DNA from: Methanoplanus endosymbiosus
GTDB lineage: Archaea; Halobacteriota; Methanomicrobia; Methanomicrobiales; Methanomicrobiaceae
Assembly: GCF_024662215.1 (NCBI RefSeq)
Contig: NZ_CP096115.1
Location: 682,001 to 746,000, forward strand
Direction of reading: 5' to 3'
DNA: 64,000 bases
Below are positions 32,733 to 43,300 of this stretch, in pieces (the stretch's first letter is position 1; each line of letters opens with the position of its first letter). Both the position numbers and the translations under genes were made by a program. Under the pieces are notes generated by a model. The model was not told the origin of the DNA. It ran no database searches and saw only the letters and a list, made by a program, of their open reading frames with translations.

Positions 32733-35072
32733 TTGAAATCACCATTTGAATACATAGCCAATTTGATAAATAAACACCCGTATGTCGTTGCCGGAATTGT
32801 GATAGGAGTTCTCCTCTTTGCAATGTATGGTGCCACCCTGACAACAATGGAGACAGGGACTGAGACATATCTGGACACTGAAAAACCTGTCGGATCCCTG
32901 CTTATACACTATGAAAACGAGTTCGGATCAGATACGATAATTCTGATAATTGAAGGAGATGATGTAACCAGCCCGCAGGTTGTCGGATATATTGATGATC
33001 TGGAAACAGACATAGAAGACGAGCAGTATATCGACAGTGTCACCGGACTTCCCGACCTTTTAAGGCTTGGGAACAATGGAGAACTTCCGGATTCCATAGG
33101 TGAGACCAGAGAGGTAATAGATGCGTTACCTGAGGATTATGTAAGCGCCATTCTCCCGTCAGATATGATGACACTTGTCAGCATCCCTCTTGAGGCAGGA
33201 TCACCCGAAGAAGCCTCGGAAGCCCTTGTTAAAACCGTTAATACCCTGATTAAGTTCTCCGAGCCTCCCGCAGGAATTACTGTAACAGTCTCCGGCAGTC
33301 CATCCTTTACTGTCGAGATGAAGGAAGATATGCAGAAGAATATGGGAACCCTCATAGGACTTGCAATGCTGCTGATGATTGTTGCAATGGCTCTTCTGTT
33401 TGGCCATGTCAGGTACAGGATGCTCCCTGTATTTGTGGTATTCTGCGGAATAATTCTTACATTCGGATTCATGGGCCTTGCAGGAATCGGCCTCAGCTCA
33501 ATAGTAGTAGCTGCGTTTCCGGTGCTGATAGGAATAGGAATTGATTACGCCATTCAGTTCCATTCGAGATTTGACGAGGAGATACGGCGTGTGCCGATAA
33601 AAGAGGCGGTATTTACAACGATTACAAGTTCAGGCCCGGCCATTCTCCTTGCAATGGTTGCAACTGCCCTTGGATTTATTGCACTCTCAGCACTTGCTCC
33701 GGCACCAATGGTTGCTGACTTTGGGACAATCTGTATCATCGGGATTGTATGCTGTTACCTCTGTGCAATGATAATTGTCCCGCTCTTCGCCCTTATAATG
33801 AATTATACTCCTAAGGAGAGTGGGAACAGACTTGACGAAGCAGAAAGCTGCCAGTTTGACTGGAAAGGCTGCGACCACAATCCTGTCAATTCGCATGCCG
33901 TTTCCAAAGGCTCCATGATGGAGAGGTATGACAAATTCCTGGGCAAAGTGGCAGTTAAGATTGCCAAAAACCCGGTACCAATTATAGTAGTGCTGCTTAT
34001 GTTTGCAGTGATCGGCTTTCAGCTTGACGGAAATGTCATCATTGATACCGATGAAGATTCAATGGTTCCACAGGGTATGCCTGCCAAAGTATCAATGGAC
34101 AAACTTGGAAGTGTCATAGGATCAACGAGCACCATTACCACATTTATAAAGGCGGATTCTGTAAAGGATATTGACACTATAAAATGGATTGACGGATTCA
34201 GTGATTATGCCCTTGAGAAGCAGAGCGATCTGACAGGTGCAACAAGCATTGCAACATATCTGAGAGCGTACAATGACGGAGAACTTCCGACTGACAAACA
34301 GACCTTAAATGAAGTATGGGACAAAATTCCGGAGAGCTACATTGAGAATTATATCAATGGCAATACAGAAGCTGTAATCCAGTTCAGTATGGAGGACATC
34401 TCAATTCCGGCAACACAGTCGCTGATTGAGGATATGCAGAAAGATCTCGACTGGTACACGATGCATCCCGGAATGAGTGCGGAATATACCGGACAGATGG
34501 TGATGTTTACTGACCTTATCAATGGAATAAAAGATACCAAAAATCCGATGACATATCTCGGATTTGTACTGATTCTGATATTCCTGCTGCTTGTGTACCG
34601 GAATTTTTCAGCAATATCACCTCTTGTTCCTATTGTCATGATTGTCGGATGGAATGGCCTGATTATGTATTCATTCGGCCTTAACTACTCGCTGCTGACA
34701 GCAACGCTTGGTGCGATGACAATCGGAATTGCATCCGAATATACCATTCTTATAATGGAGCGTTATCAGGAGGAGAAGGCAAAAGGTGAGGATATGCTCA
34801 CTGCTATTCAGACCTCAATACAGAAGATAGGAACTGCCGTATCGGTCTCCGGGCTGACAACAGCCTTTGGTTTTTCAGCCCTTCTGCTCTCCACATCACC
34901 GATAATTCAGAATTTCGGAACTGTCACAGTGCTGACAGTAGGATTTTCACTGATAGGTGGTATTGTGGTTATGCCGGCAGTAATTTCACTATTTGAAAGA
35001 TTTGCCGGAGATGTCCATAATCCGGATGAAAATAAGAGCCAGAGTCAAAAAAAGTCTGATTTTCTGGACTGA
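32733..35072 (+). CDS. RND-family (HAE3/MMPL type) transporter 2
   Basis: Same architecture as transporter 1: TM1 at about 18-38, two large exterior domains, two groups of five or six helices. The signatures are GIGIDYAIQFHSRFDEEIRR (after TM4) and GIASEYTILIMERYQEEKAK. The loop between the halves has a Cys pair (SCQFDWKGCDHN) absent from transporter 1. The start is TTG, because GGAGG lies 7 nt upstream at 32721-32725 and no ATG is near. Length 779. The substrate is unknown, probably a lipid or hydrophobic compound. Neighbouring TrmB and the palindrome suggest regulated expression. Confidence 0.88.
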   Translation: MKSPFEYIANLINKHPYVVAGIVIGVLLFAMYGATLTTMETGTETYLDTEKPVGSLLIHYENEFGSDTIILIIEGDDVTSPQVVGYIDDLETDIEDEQYIDSVTGLPDLLRLGNNGELPDSIGETREVIDALPEDYVSAILPSDMMTLVSIPLEAGSPEEASEALVKTVNTLIKFSEPPAGITVTVSGSPSFTVEMKEDMQKNMGTLIGLAMLLMIVAMALLFGHVRYRMLPVFVVFCGIILTFGFMGLAGIGLSSIVVAAFPVLIGIGIDYAIQFHSRFDEEIRRVPIKEAVFTTITSSGPAILLAMVATALGFIALSALAPAPMVADFGTICIIGIVCCYLCAMIIVPLFALIMNYTPKESGNRLDEAESCQFDWKGCDHNPVNSHAVSKGSMMERYDKFLGKVAVKIAKNPVPIIVVLLMFAVIGFQLDGNVIIDTDEDSMVPQGMPAKVSMDKLGSVIGSTSTITTFIKADSVKDIDTIKWIDGFSDYALEKQSDLTGATSIATYLRAYNDGELPTDKQTLNEVWDKIPESYIENYINGNTEAVIQFSMEDISIPATQSLIEDMQKDLDWYTMHPGMSAEYTGQMVMFTDLINGIKDTKNPMTYLGFVLILIFLLLVYRNFSAISPLVPIVMIVGWNGLIMYSFGLNYSLLTATLGAMTIGIASEYTILIMERYQEEKAKGEDMLTAIQTSIQKIGTAVSVSGLTTAFGFSALLLSTSPIIQNFGTVTVLTVGFSLIGGIVVMPAVISLFERFAGDVHNPDENKSQSQKKSDFLD

Positions 35073-35173
35073 AAAATGAAAATAGCAGCCACGAAGATTA
35101 ACTCTTAGCGGCCCAACAGCCGGACAGATGCTGATCTGTTCAACTGTTTTTTTACCATTAATCCGTTTTAATA

Positions 35174-35392
35174 TCAGTCCCGCTGATTTATTGCTCCCTG
35201 TATTTTCTGTTCGTTTGGAAGACCGTGCCGGACTTTTGCCATCCGGGATTTTATTGCTGCTTCCTCCGCTTTGCTTCTCTCAATCTCTTTTCCTGCAAGT
35301 ATTTCTGATTCCTGATGCAGACGGGTCTCCTCTGCTTCAGCTTTCTCCTTTTCCAGATGCTTACTGGTGTCTGTTCTCTTTTCTGCTGACAT
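35174..35392 (-). CDS. Small charged coiled-coil protein, function unknown
   Basis: From the ATG at 35392 the 72-residue product is nearly all Lys, Glu, Ala and Arg (HLEKEKAEAEETRLHQESEI, then EERSKAEEAAIKSRMAK-like sequence) and should be one long helix or coiled coil. A strong GGGGGGAG lies 5 nt upstream, which is why I chose this start over the 110-residue frame. The family is not recognised. It is convergent with RND transporter 2 and divergent from amt. Confidence 0.6.
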   Translation of the reverse strand: MSAEKRTDTSKHLEKEKAEAEETRLHQESEILAGKEIERSKAEEAAIKSRMAKVRHGLPNEQKIQGAINQRD

Positions 35393-35602
35393 TATTACTC
35401 CCCCCCATTGTTGAGGATTAATATCCTTCAATGCTCTGTCAGATAATATTTGTTTCGGATACTTTATCAGGGAGATCTCACCTTTTCTCTTTAGATTATA
35501 GAGCAATTACAAAAAATATATACATTAAATAGAAAATTATAAATAATGATAGAAATTAATTTCCTTCCCACAATTTGGAGATAATTATCGTTAGTGATTA
35601 TA

Positions 35603-36808
35603 ATGGAATGTAACGAAATAATGATCAATTCCGGATTTGTACTGATATGTACAGCTATGGTAATGCTGATGACACCGGGAGTCGGTCTCTTTTATGCCGG
35701 ACTTGTCAGAAAAAAGAATTTAATCTCAATGCTGACGCTTTCATTCATCTCTTTTGCTCTTGTAACCATTCAGTGGGTTGTAATCGGCTACAGTCTTGCA
35801 TTTGGCCCTGATGTCGGCGGAATTATTGGCAGTTTTGATTATTTCATGCTCAATGGTGTCGGATTTAACGGAGAACCGATCCCTGACATCCTGTTTATGG
35901 CTTTTCAGCTTGTTTTTGCGGCAATAACACTTGCAATTATTACCTCAGCAGTTGCTGAAAGGATAAAGTTAAGCTCTTTTATTATATTCGGCCTGTTATG
36001 GACGACACTCATCTATGATCCACTTGTTCACTGGGTATGGGGTGGCGGATGGCTGTCACAATTAGGCGTTCTGGATTTCGCAGGCGGAATTACGGTGCAT
36101 ATAGGCGCAGGATTCGGAGCGCTCGCTCTTGCATTTGTAATAGGTAACAGACTTGGATTTGGTGACCACACCATGGAGCCGCATAACATCACATTAACCC
36201 TGATCGGCGGTGCGCTGTTGTGGTTCGGATGGTTTGGATTTAATGCCGGAAGTGCACTTGCAGTAAATGAGATTGCCATCAATGCCTTCATTGTGACAAA
36301 TATCTCTGCCTCTGCCGGCGCTCTTGCATGGCTTGGTGCATCCTGGATAAACGGCAAACCGGGTTCAATGGGTATGATTTCAGGTGCAGTTGCCGGTCTT
36401 GGCGCAGTAACTCCTGCTGCCGGTTATGTAGGGCCGGTATCTGCCATATTTATAGGCATTGTATCAAGCATGTTATGCTATGGGGCACTTCTCTTCAGGA
36501 TGGATAAAGGATGGGATGAGTCACTCGATGCCTGGGCAATTCACGGAGTCGGAGGTCTGTGGGGAACCATTGCCCTTGGAATATTTGCGGTTCCGGCGAT
36601 TGGCGGAATAGCCGGAGTGATCTCCGGAGGATATGAACAACTGGGGATTCAGATCTTTGGTGCAGTCGTGACTGTAATATTCGCCTTCGCAGGAACTTAC
36701 ATTCTGGCAAAAATTATCGACAGAATATACGGCTTAAGAGTTAGTGAAGAAGAAGAGTATGTGGGACTTGACATCTCGCAGCATGGTGAAGCAACCATTA
36801 ACTCCTGA
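35603..36808 (+). CDS. amt: Ammonium transporter Amt
   Basis: The protein has about 11 transmembrane helices and the family motifs: GVGLFYAGLVRKKN (TM1-2), FAAITLAIITSAVAER, the pore His in DPLVHWVWGGGWLSQLG, FGFNAGSALAVNE, and the second pore His in DAWAIHGVGGLWGTIALGIF. Both twin-His residues are present, so it should conduct ammonia/ammonium. Length (about 401 residues) is normal. The ATG at 35603 is preferred; an in-frame GTG at 35594 has GGAG 13 nt upstream and is an alternative. A TATA-like AAAATATATAC lies near 35511-35521. No glnK (PII) gene follows, which is unusual because amt-glnK pairs are the rule. Confidence 0.92.
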   Translation: MECNEIMINSGFVLICTAMVMLMTPGVGLFYAGLVRKKNLISMLTLSFISFALVTIQWVVIGYSLAFGPDVGGIIGSFDYFMLNGVGFNGEPIPDILFMAFQLVFAAITLAIITSAVAERIKLSSFIIFGLLWTTLIYDPLVHWVWGGGWLSQLGVLDFAGGITVHIGAGFGALALAFVIGNRLGFGDHTMEPHNITLTLIGGALLWFGWFGFNAGSALAVNEIAINAFIVTNISASAGALAWLGASWINGKPGSMGMISGAVAGLGAVTPAAGYVGPVSAIFIGIVSSMLCYGALLFRMDKGWDESLDAWAIHGVGGLWGTIALGIFAVPAIGGIAGVISGGYEQLGIQIFGAVVTVIFAFAGTYILAKIIDRIYGLRVSEEEEYVGLDISQHGEATINS

Positions 36809-36851
36809 TGACCACTCAGTTTTTCCAAATCAAAAAATACCAATTTTTCCT

Positions 36852-37769
36852 CTAAAGCAGGAAATATGCCATAAGAGGAATTGTAAAAATACAGAGCAGT
36901 GTTGAGATAAAAACACCTTTTGAAGCGGCAGTTGAATCTACATTGTACTCCTCTGCCAGCAGTACTGCATTTGCCGCAACAGGCATACCTGCAAGAATTA
37001 CAATAATACCGAGAAGCAGTCTGTCGGATACAAACGGAACCAGTATCAGATAAAGGACTGCCGGGATTATTATCAGCCGGAATAATGACATTGCATAAAT
37101 TCTGAGATCCTTAAACATGGAGGCTGCCGGCATGGTGGCCAGCAGTGATCCTGTTACTACCATTGCCAGGGGAGTTGTCAGTGATCCAAGTATCTCAAGA
37201 ACATCAATAAAAGGGGCCGGGATCTGAAATCCGGTGAAGAAGAAGAGCAGACCTATAAAGGATGCAATAATGCCGGAGTTTAAGAAGAGTTTAGGATCGA
37301 AATACTTCCCCATATCCGGTCTTAACATCAAAATTCCGACTGAGAAGGCCAGTATCCCAAACGGAAGCATGACAAGTGATGTGTAAAATACTGCTTCACT
37401 GCCAAATATTGCCGCCGTTACAGGGATGCCCATAAATCCGAGGTTTGAAAATACCAGCATGAAACTGTACACTCCTTTTTCAAGGTCACTCTCTGTGAGG
37501 TATTTCGGAACTGTAAATGCAAATGCAAATGAGAGAATATAATAGATGACTGCAATTGCAAACATCTCCATTGTCCTTCCAAAAGTTTCATCGCTCAGCG
37601 GTATCTGCATTGAGACAATAATAAGTGACGGAAGTGTGATATTTACGAGAAATGATGAAAGTCCGTGTGCACCGTCACGGGTTATAATTCCGGACTTATA
37701 CGCTGCATATCCAACGCCCATCAGCATAAAGAGAATTACAATACTGTCAATTATTGTCAGGAAATTCAT
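36852..37769 (-). CDS. AEC-family (auxin efflux carrier type) transporter
   Basis: The 305-residue protein has about ten transmembrane helices in two five-helix halves. It shows AEC features: MGVGYAAYKSGIITRDGAHG, LSSFLVNITLPSLI in TM2 and, in the second half, ILAGMPVAANAVLLAEEYNV with the AxxS-type break. Related proteins export organic acids such as malate or malonate or amino acids; the substrate is unknown. It is convergent with amt and has a short A/T-rich gap. Confidence 0.88.
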   Translation of the reverse strand: MNFLTIIDSIVILFMLMGVGYAAYKSGIITRDGAHGLSSFLVNITLPSLIIVSMQIPLSDETFGRTMEMFAIAVIYYILSFAFAFTVPKYLTESDLEKGVYSFMLVFSNLGFMGIPVTAAIFGSEAVFYTSLVMLPFGILAFSVGILMLRPDMGKYFDPKLFLNSGIIASFIGLLFFFTGFQIPAPFIDVLEILGSLTTPLAMVVTGSLLATMPAASMFKDLRIYAMSLFRLIIIPAVLYLILVPFVSDRLLLGIIVILAGMPVAANAVLLAEEYNVDSTAASKGVFISTLLCIFTIPLMAYFLL

Positions 37770-37910
37770 CTGTGAGGATAGATTATGTCTCAGAGATAAT
37801 TAAACCGGCGTTTATGCAGAGAATCTCAGATCAAATCCGGAAAAATCAAAAAATCCGGATGCAGTAAAGGGAGATAATATATATTCTGAAAATCCATAAA
37901 ATTAAATCAG

Positions 37911-37941
37911 GTTATAACATTAATACAGTTATAACATTAAT
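37911..37941 (+). promoter_or_regulatory. Direct repeat upstream of the secreted protease
   Basis: GTTATAACATTAAT occurs at 37911-37924 and 37928-37941, 17 bp apart, 50-80 bp before the subtilase start. Both copies contain a palindromic GTTATAAC. Possible TATA-like or activator-site pair. Confidence 0.35.
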
Positions 37942-37991
37942 CCGGTCATAGCATATTCCCCTTACCGGAAAAGAGCATATCAGGCGTAACA

Positions 37992-40259
37992 ATGGATAAA
38001 AATCCGGCATCAAAACGAACTATTCAGAAAGCAGCTTCATCAGTAATAGTGTACGGTATATTAATGTGCCTGTTATTAGTTCCGGCATCAGTCAGTGCAG
38101 CTGATGACATCATAGGATTTCCGGATGAATCAGGAGATAATTCCACCGAGATTAAACCGGATTCAATAATAGTTATGATGAATCCGGATACACCTGTAAA
38201 ATTAATGTCCGGAAGTTATGCTGTAAAAGATGCCAGTACAATTAATGAATCAGTTAATTCCGGCCAGGATTCAGAATCTCTGATTACAGATGAAAATATC
38301 ATCAGAGACTATTCAGATGCCGGTATTCCCGGACTTAAAGTAGTTAAAATTCTGGAAAACTCATCTCTGAATGAAACTCTGCACGCTTACAGCAGCAGCC
38401 CGGATGTACTGTACGCAGAACCGAATTACATCCGTTATGCCCACGATATGCCGGATGATCCATATTTTGGGCTACTCTGGGGACTTGAAAATACCGGGCA
38501 GTATGTAAACGGAGTGTCAGGCACTTCCGGTGCAGATATTGATGCCTTAAATGCCTGGAATATCACCACAGGGTCGGATGACGTTGTAATAGCTGTTATT
38601 GACACCGGAGTTTTGCTCACCCATCCCGATCTGAGTGAGAACATATGGACAAATCCGGGTGAGATAATAGACGGTATTGACAATGACAATAACGGATATA
38701 TTGACGACATTCACGGGTGGGACTTCTGTTCAAATGACAATGACCCGACTGACGAGAACAGTCACGGCTCTCATTGTGCCGGGATAATTGCCGGTGTCGG
38801 GAATAATTCAGTCGGCATTACAGGTGTTATGTGGAATGCAAAGATTATGCCGCTTCGTTTCCTCGATGAAAGAGGTTCAGGAGATACTTCGGATGCGATA
38901 GAGGCTATTATTTATGCCCGGAATAACGGGGCAGACATTATCAGCAATTCATGGGGCGGCGGAGGATATTCAGTTACCCTTAAAGATGCCATAGAGGATT
39001 TTGCAGGCCCTGCCATATGTTCCGCCGGAAATGATTATGGTCATAACACTGATATTTTACCAAATTACCCTGCATCTTATGACCTTGACAATATCATAGC
39101 CGTTGCTGCAACTGACAGCGATGATGACCTGGCATACTTCTCAAATTATGGCCCTGTATCTGTTGATGTCGCTGCTCCGGGGGTGAATATCTACAGTACA
39201 GTTACAGGCAGTTCATACGCCTATAAAAGAGGCACGTCAATGGCAGCACCTTATGTTTCAGGGCTTGCAGGACTTGTTCTCGCGTTAAACTCAACCCTTT
39301 CGGCAACCGAGGTTAAGGATCTGATTATTGACAATGTGGATCCGATTCCGTCACTCTCATCGGTAACGGTGTCAGGCGGAAGGATAAATGCGTTTAAAAC
39401 GCTTTCTGCTGTCATTGCTCCGTCTGAACTGCCAAAAGCCAATTTCACCGCAAATATGACTGAAGGAGATCTTCCGCTTTCTGTCTCATTTACTGACCTC
39501 TCAGCCGGAGAACCGGATGTCTGGCTCTGGGACTTTGGGGACAATACAACGTCGGCAGATAGAGATCCGATGAAGGTATTTGATAAACCCGGAATATATT
39601 CAGTAAGTCTGACGGTTGCAAATTCAGAAGGGGCTGATAATCTTACAAAGACCGATTATATCAATGTAACCGGAAAAAATACTCAAATTGCATACCTGAT
39701 AATGCCATCCGGAAATATAGAGCCGTCCGGCAGCGGCATATTTTCAGTCCATGCCGGCAATATTTCCGATGCAGCAGGTCTCTCCTTTGAGATTGTCTAT
39801 GACCCATCTGTTATTTATGTTGAAAATATCACCTTAAACTCCACAGTTGCAGATGCAGACTTTACAGTAAATATTACAGATGGGAAAGCTGTTGCAGATC
39901 TTGCACTGACTACGCCTTTCACGTCCGGAAATGAGACTGAATTATTCTGTATCAATATCAGCGCAGCAGGGGAATATAGGAGCAATACAACACTGAACTG
40001 CCAGAATGCGACATATACTGATGATTCAGGCAGTTCTTACAGCATTGCCGTTACTGACGGAATAATCTCAATAACAATTAAAGGCGACTTCAACGGCAAC
40101 GGATTTGTTGACATCGGTGACGTATCAAGGGTTGCCTATATGGTTGCCGGAAAAATACCGGAAGATATGACGGCTGACTTCAACGGCAATGGTGAGGTTG
40201 ACATCGGGGATGCAGCTAAGATTGCATATTATTTCGTATGTATGATCTCAAACATATAA
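37992..40259 (+). CDS. Secreted subtilase with PKD, cohesin-like and dockerin domains
   Basis: A signal peptide (about residues 1-37, ends VSAADD) and a propeptide precede an S8 protease domain (about 150-475). All catalytic motifs are present: Asp in AVIDTGVLLTHPDL, His in NSHGSHCAGIIAG, oxyanion Asn in CSAGNDYG and Ser in RGTSMAAPYVSGLAG. A PKD domain follows (about 480-560), then a cohesin-like domain (about 563-690) and a paired EF-hand dockerin at the end (GDFNGNGFVDIGD; DFNGNGEVDIGD). Length 755. It should be an active extracellular or surface protease, possibly docked in a surface assembly. Two direct repeats lie upstream. Confidence 0.92.
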   Translation: MDKNPASKRTIQKAASSVIVYGILMCLLLVPASVSAADDIIGFPDESGDNSTEIKPDSIIVMMNPDTPVKLMSGSYAVKDASTINESVNSGQDSESLITDENIIRDYSDAGIPGLKVVKILENSSLNETLHAYSSSPDVLYAEPNYIRYAHDMPDDPYFGLLWGLENTGQYVNGVSGTSGADIDALNAWNITTGSDDVVIAVIDTGVLLTHPDLSENIWTNPGEIIDGIDNDNNGYIDDIHGWDFCSNDNDPTDENSHGSHCAGIIAGVGNNSVGITGVMWNAKIMPLRFLDERGSGDTSDAIEAIIYARNNGADIISNSWGGGGYSVTLKDAIEDFAGPAICSAGNDYGHNTDILPNYPASYDLDNIIAVAATDSDDDLAYFSNYGPVSVDVAAPGVNIYSTVTGSSYAYKRGTSMAAPYVSGLAGLVLALNSTLSATEVKDLIIDNVDPIPSLSSVTVSGGRINAFKTLSAVIAPSELPKANFTANMTEGDLPLSVSFTDLSAGEPDVWLWDFGDNTTSADRDPMKVFDKPGIYSVSLTVANSEGADNLTKTDYINVTGKNTQIAYLIMPSGNIEPSGSGIFSVHAGNISDAAGLSFEIVYDPSVIYVENITLNSTVADADFTVNITDGKAVADLALTTPFTSGNETELFCINISAAGEYRSNTTLNCQNATYTDDSGSSYSIAVTDGIISITIKGDFNGNGFVDIGDVSRVAYMVAGKIPEDMTADFNGNGEVDIGDAAKIAYYFVCMISNI

Positions 40260-40365
40260 TTCTAAAATTATCAAATTGAATGTTTTTTACGATACTGTTA
40301 TGGTGCATAAACTCATTTTTAAGTATATAATCATATCCAGTGATTAAATTTCAGGAATGATAATT

Positions 40366-43300
40366 ATGTTTTGGGGTAAGAATAAAATTGCTTTAATCAG
40401 CTTAATGCTTCTAATATCTTCACTGATATTATGCGGTGCAGCAGCAGCAGAAGATTTACAGATATCTTCCGGTTCGGAAACAGAGTCAGATAATAGAAAT
40501 AATTACTCAGTATCTGAAAACAGTTCTTTGTTAAATAATGAAAATAACAGTTATCCGGTAAATAATGAGAATAACAGTTATCCGGTAAATAATGAAAATA
40601 ACTATTCTGTATCAGTACCGGCTGTTCTGCCTGAACAGGTCAATGCAGAAGAAGATACAGGCACGGATGTCCCTGATGTCTACCCAAACATTTCAGCAGC
40701 CATTGATGCTGCAAATCCGGGTGACACAATCACTGTCGGGAGCGGCACTTACAATGAAATTATTGAGATCAATAAACCTCTCACAATCAAAGGAGTTGAC
40801 ACAGGAGGCGGCCTGCCTGTTATCAGCGGCGGGGGGATGAGTTCTGCCCTGGCAGTGGTATCCATAAACTGCAATAATTCAGTTATTGATAATTTCCATG
40901 TCAGAGATTATGAAGGATCTCACTGGTATGGATCAGGAATATTCCTGAATGCAAGTCATTGCAGCATACTTAACAGTACAATTTCTGATTCTGTAAATGG
41001 TCGCGGCATTTATTCAGGATACATCAATTATTATAAAGAAATAACCAATTCAACAATTTCAGGAAATATAATTCACTCAAATAATAAAGGAATCTATCTT
41101 GACCGGGGATGCAGCAATATAAAAATTACATCCAATGAGATCAGGAATAATACATACGGATTCAGATCATATAATAACCCACATCTGTTCCTCCGGAATA
41201 ACAGTCTCCATGACAATTCCTACAATCTGATATTGTTCGATTATACCGGAGACGGTGATATAGACACAAGTAATCTCGTTGACGGAAAACCGGTTTACTA
41301 CTTATCCGGCGAGTCAGGAAGAACAATTGACTCATCAACCAATGCCGGCATGGTCATCCTTGTAAAATGTGAAGATATCACAGTATCCGGTCTTGATCTA
41401 TCTAATTGTGGTACTGGAATTTTTATTGCAGGCTGTAATAACTGCAAAATTTCCGGGAATACAATAAAATATTCAGAATACGGAATAGAAAATACAGGAT
41501 CAAACGGAAGTACAATATCTGACAATCAGATGATTGACGGATGGTGTGGCATTATTATTGATGGCTCCACAGACGTAACACTACGGAGAAATGAGGCATC
41601 AGGAAATAATTTCAATTATGCAATGTGGTCATTTGCAGGAAATGATATAGATCAGACAAATACAGCAGACAAAAAACCGGTTTTATATTATGACGGAGAA
41701 ACATCCTTAGAGATCACTTCAGAAGATAATCCCGGTGCGGTATTTTTAACCGGATGCAGCGATATTTACATTCATAATATTGAAATCAGCAATGAGGATG
41801 CAGGGGTTCACATTGAAGAGAGTACAGGAGTGAGAACAGAAAACTGCAATTTCTCAGACATTTACAGTGCAGTCATTCTGGATGAATCTGAAGAATGCTC
41901 ACTCAAATATAGTGATGTAGAAGACTGCCACATTCTTGCAGAACTCTATAACTCCAATAATAATTCAGTTAATAAAAATGAGGGCCGGAATTGTAATGAA
42001 CTTGCATACATATCTTCAGGCAGATATAACAGTATAAAAAGAAATAATATCAGTTCTGCTTATTCCGGTTTGTACCTCACAAATTCTGATTACAATCTTA
42101 TATCCAGAAATACTATCAGTACAGGCGGAATTTACCTGAACACCTACAATTCTGTAAACAATTCTGTTTATCTCAATGATTTCATTACCGGAATTTACTA
42201 TAATGATAATTTAAATGACGGTTTTGACGGGATTCAGTCATCTGTGAGCAGATATTACCTGCACAAACCGGAATTAAACTCAGAAACAGAACATGATTAT
42301 TACCGGAATTACGATAACACCGGCCCATACACCGGATATGGCAGCATCATTACGAATGAAATTCCGGATGGCACAGTAATAATAGATGAATCCTACTCCA
42401 AAAATCTCTGGAATTCAACATATCTGACTTACCAGTATGAAGAAAAGACCTATTCAGGATATATGGGCAACTTCTGGACATCATATTCCGGAACAGACAC
42501 AGACGGCAATGGAATAGGAAATACTGAACATTATATCGGGTATGAGGAATATGACCATTATCCTCTGATAAAAACACATGATAATTATATAATCTGTTCA
42601 GAACAGAACAATGCGGATTTCACTGCAAATCCTTTATTTGGAGCAAAACCGCTTGAAGTAACATTTACTGACAGGTCAGTCGGTGATCCCTATGAATGGT
42701 CATGGGACTTTGGAGATGGATCAAATTCAACTAAAAAGAATCCAGTACATACATATACACAGACAGGAACATTCTCAGTCTCACTCAATATAACAAACAG
42801 CACAGGTACATATTCAGCAGCAAAATATGACTACATAAAAGTAACAGATCCCTTAGTTGTGCCTGACAATTATCCAACAATCAGCGCAGCAATCAGTGCA
42901 GCAGAAAACGGAGATACAATTCAGGTTAAAAGTGGAGAGTATAACGAGATTGTAACGATCAATAAAACCCTGATTTTAACCGGAATTGATACAGGAAGCG
43001 GACTTCCGGTTATAAACGGAGAGGGCCTATCAGATGCCAATTCCCTTGTTTCACTTGACTGCAACAATTCAGTAATTGAAAATTTTGTCATTCAGAATTT
43101 TAAAGGAGATTACTGGGCATCTTCCGGAATTTATATGAATGCAAGCTATTGCAGCGTATTAAACAATACAATCTGTGACTTAAATTATGGAATTTATAGC
43201 AGCTATATCGGTTACTACAAAGAAAGGTTCAATAATACAATTTCCGGAAACACTATATCTTCAAATAATGAAGGAATTTATCTTGACCGGGGATGCAGCA

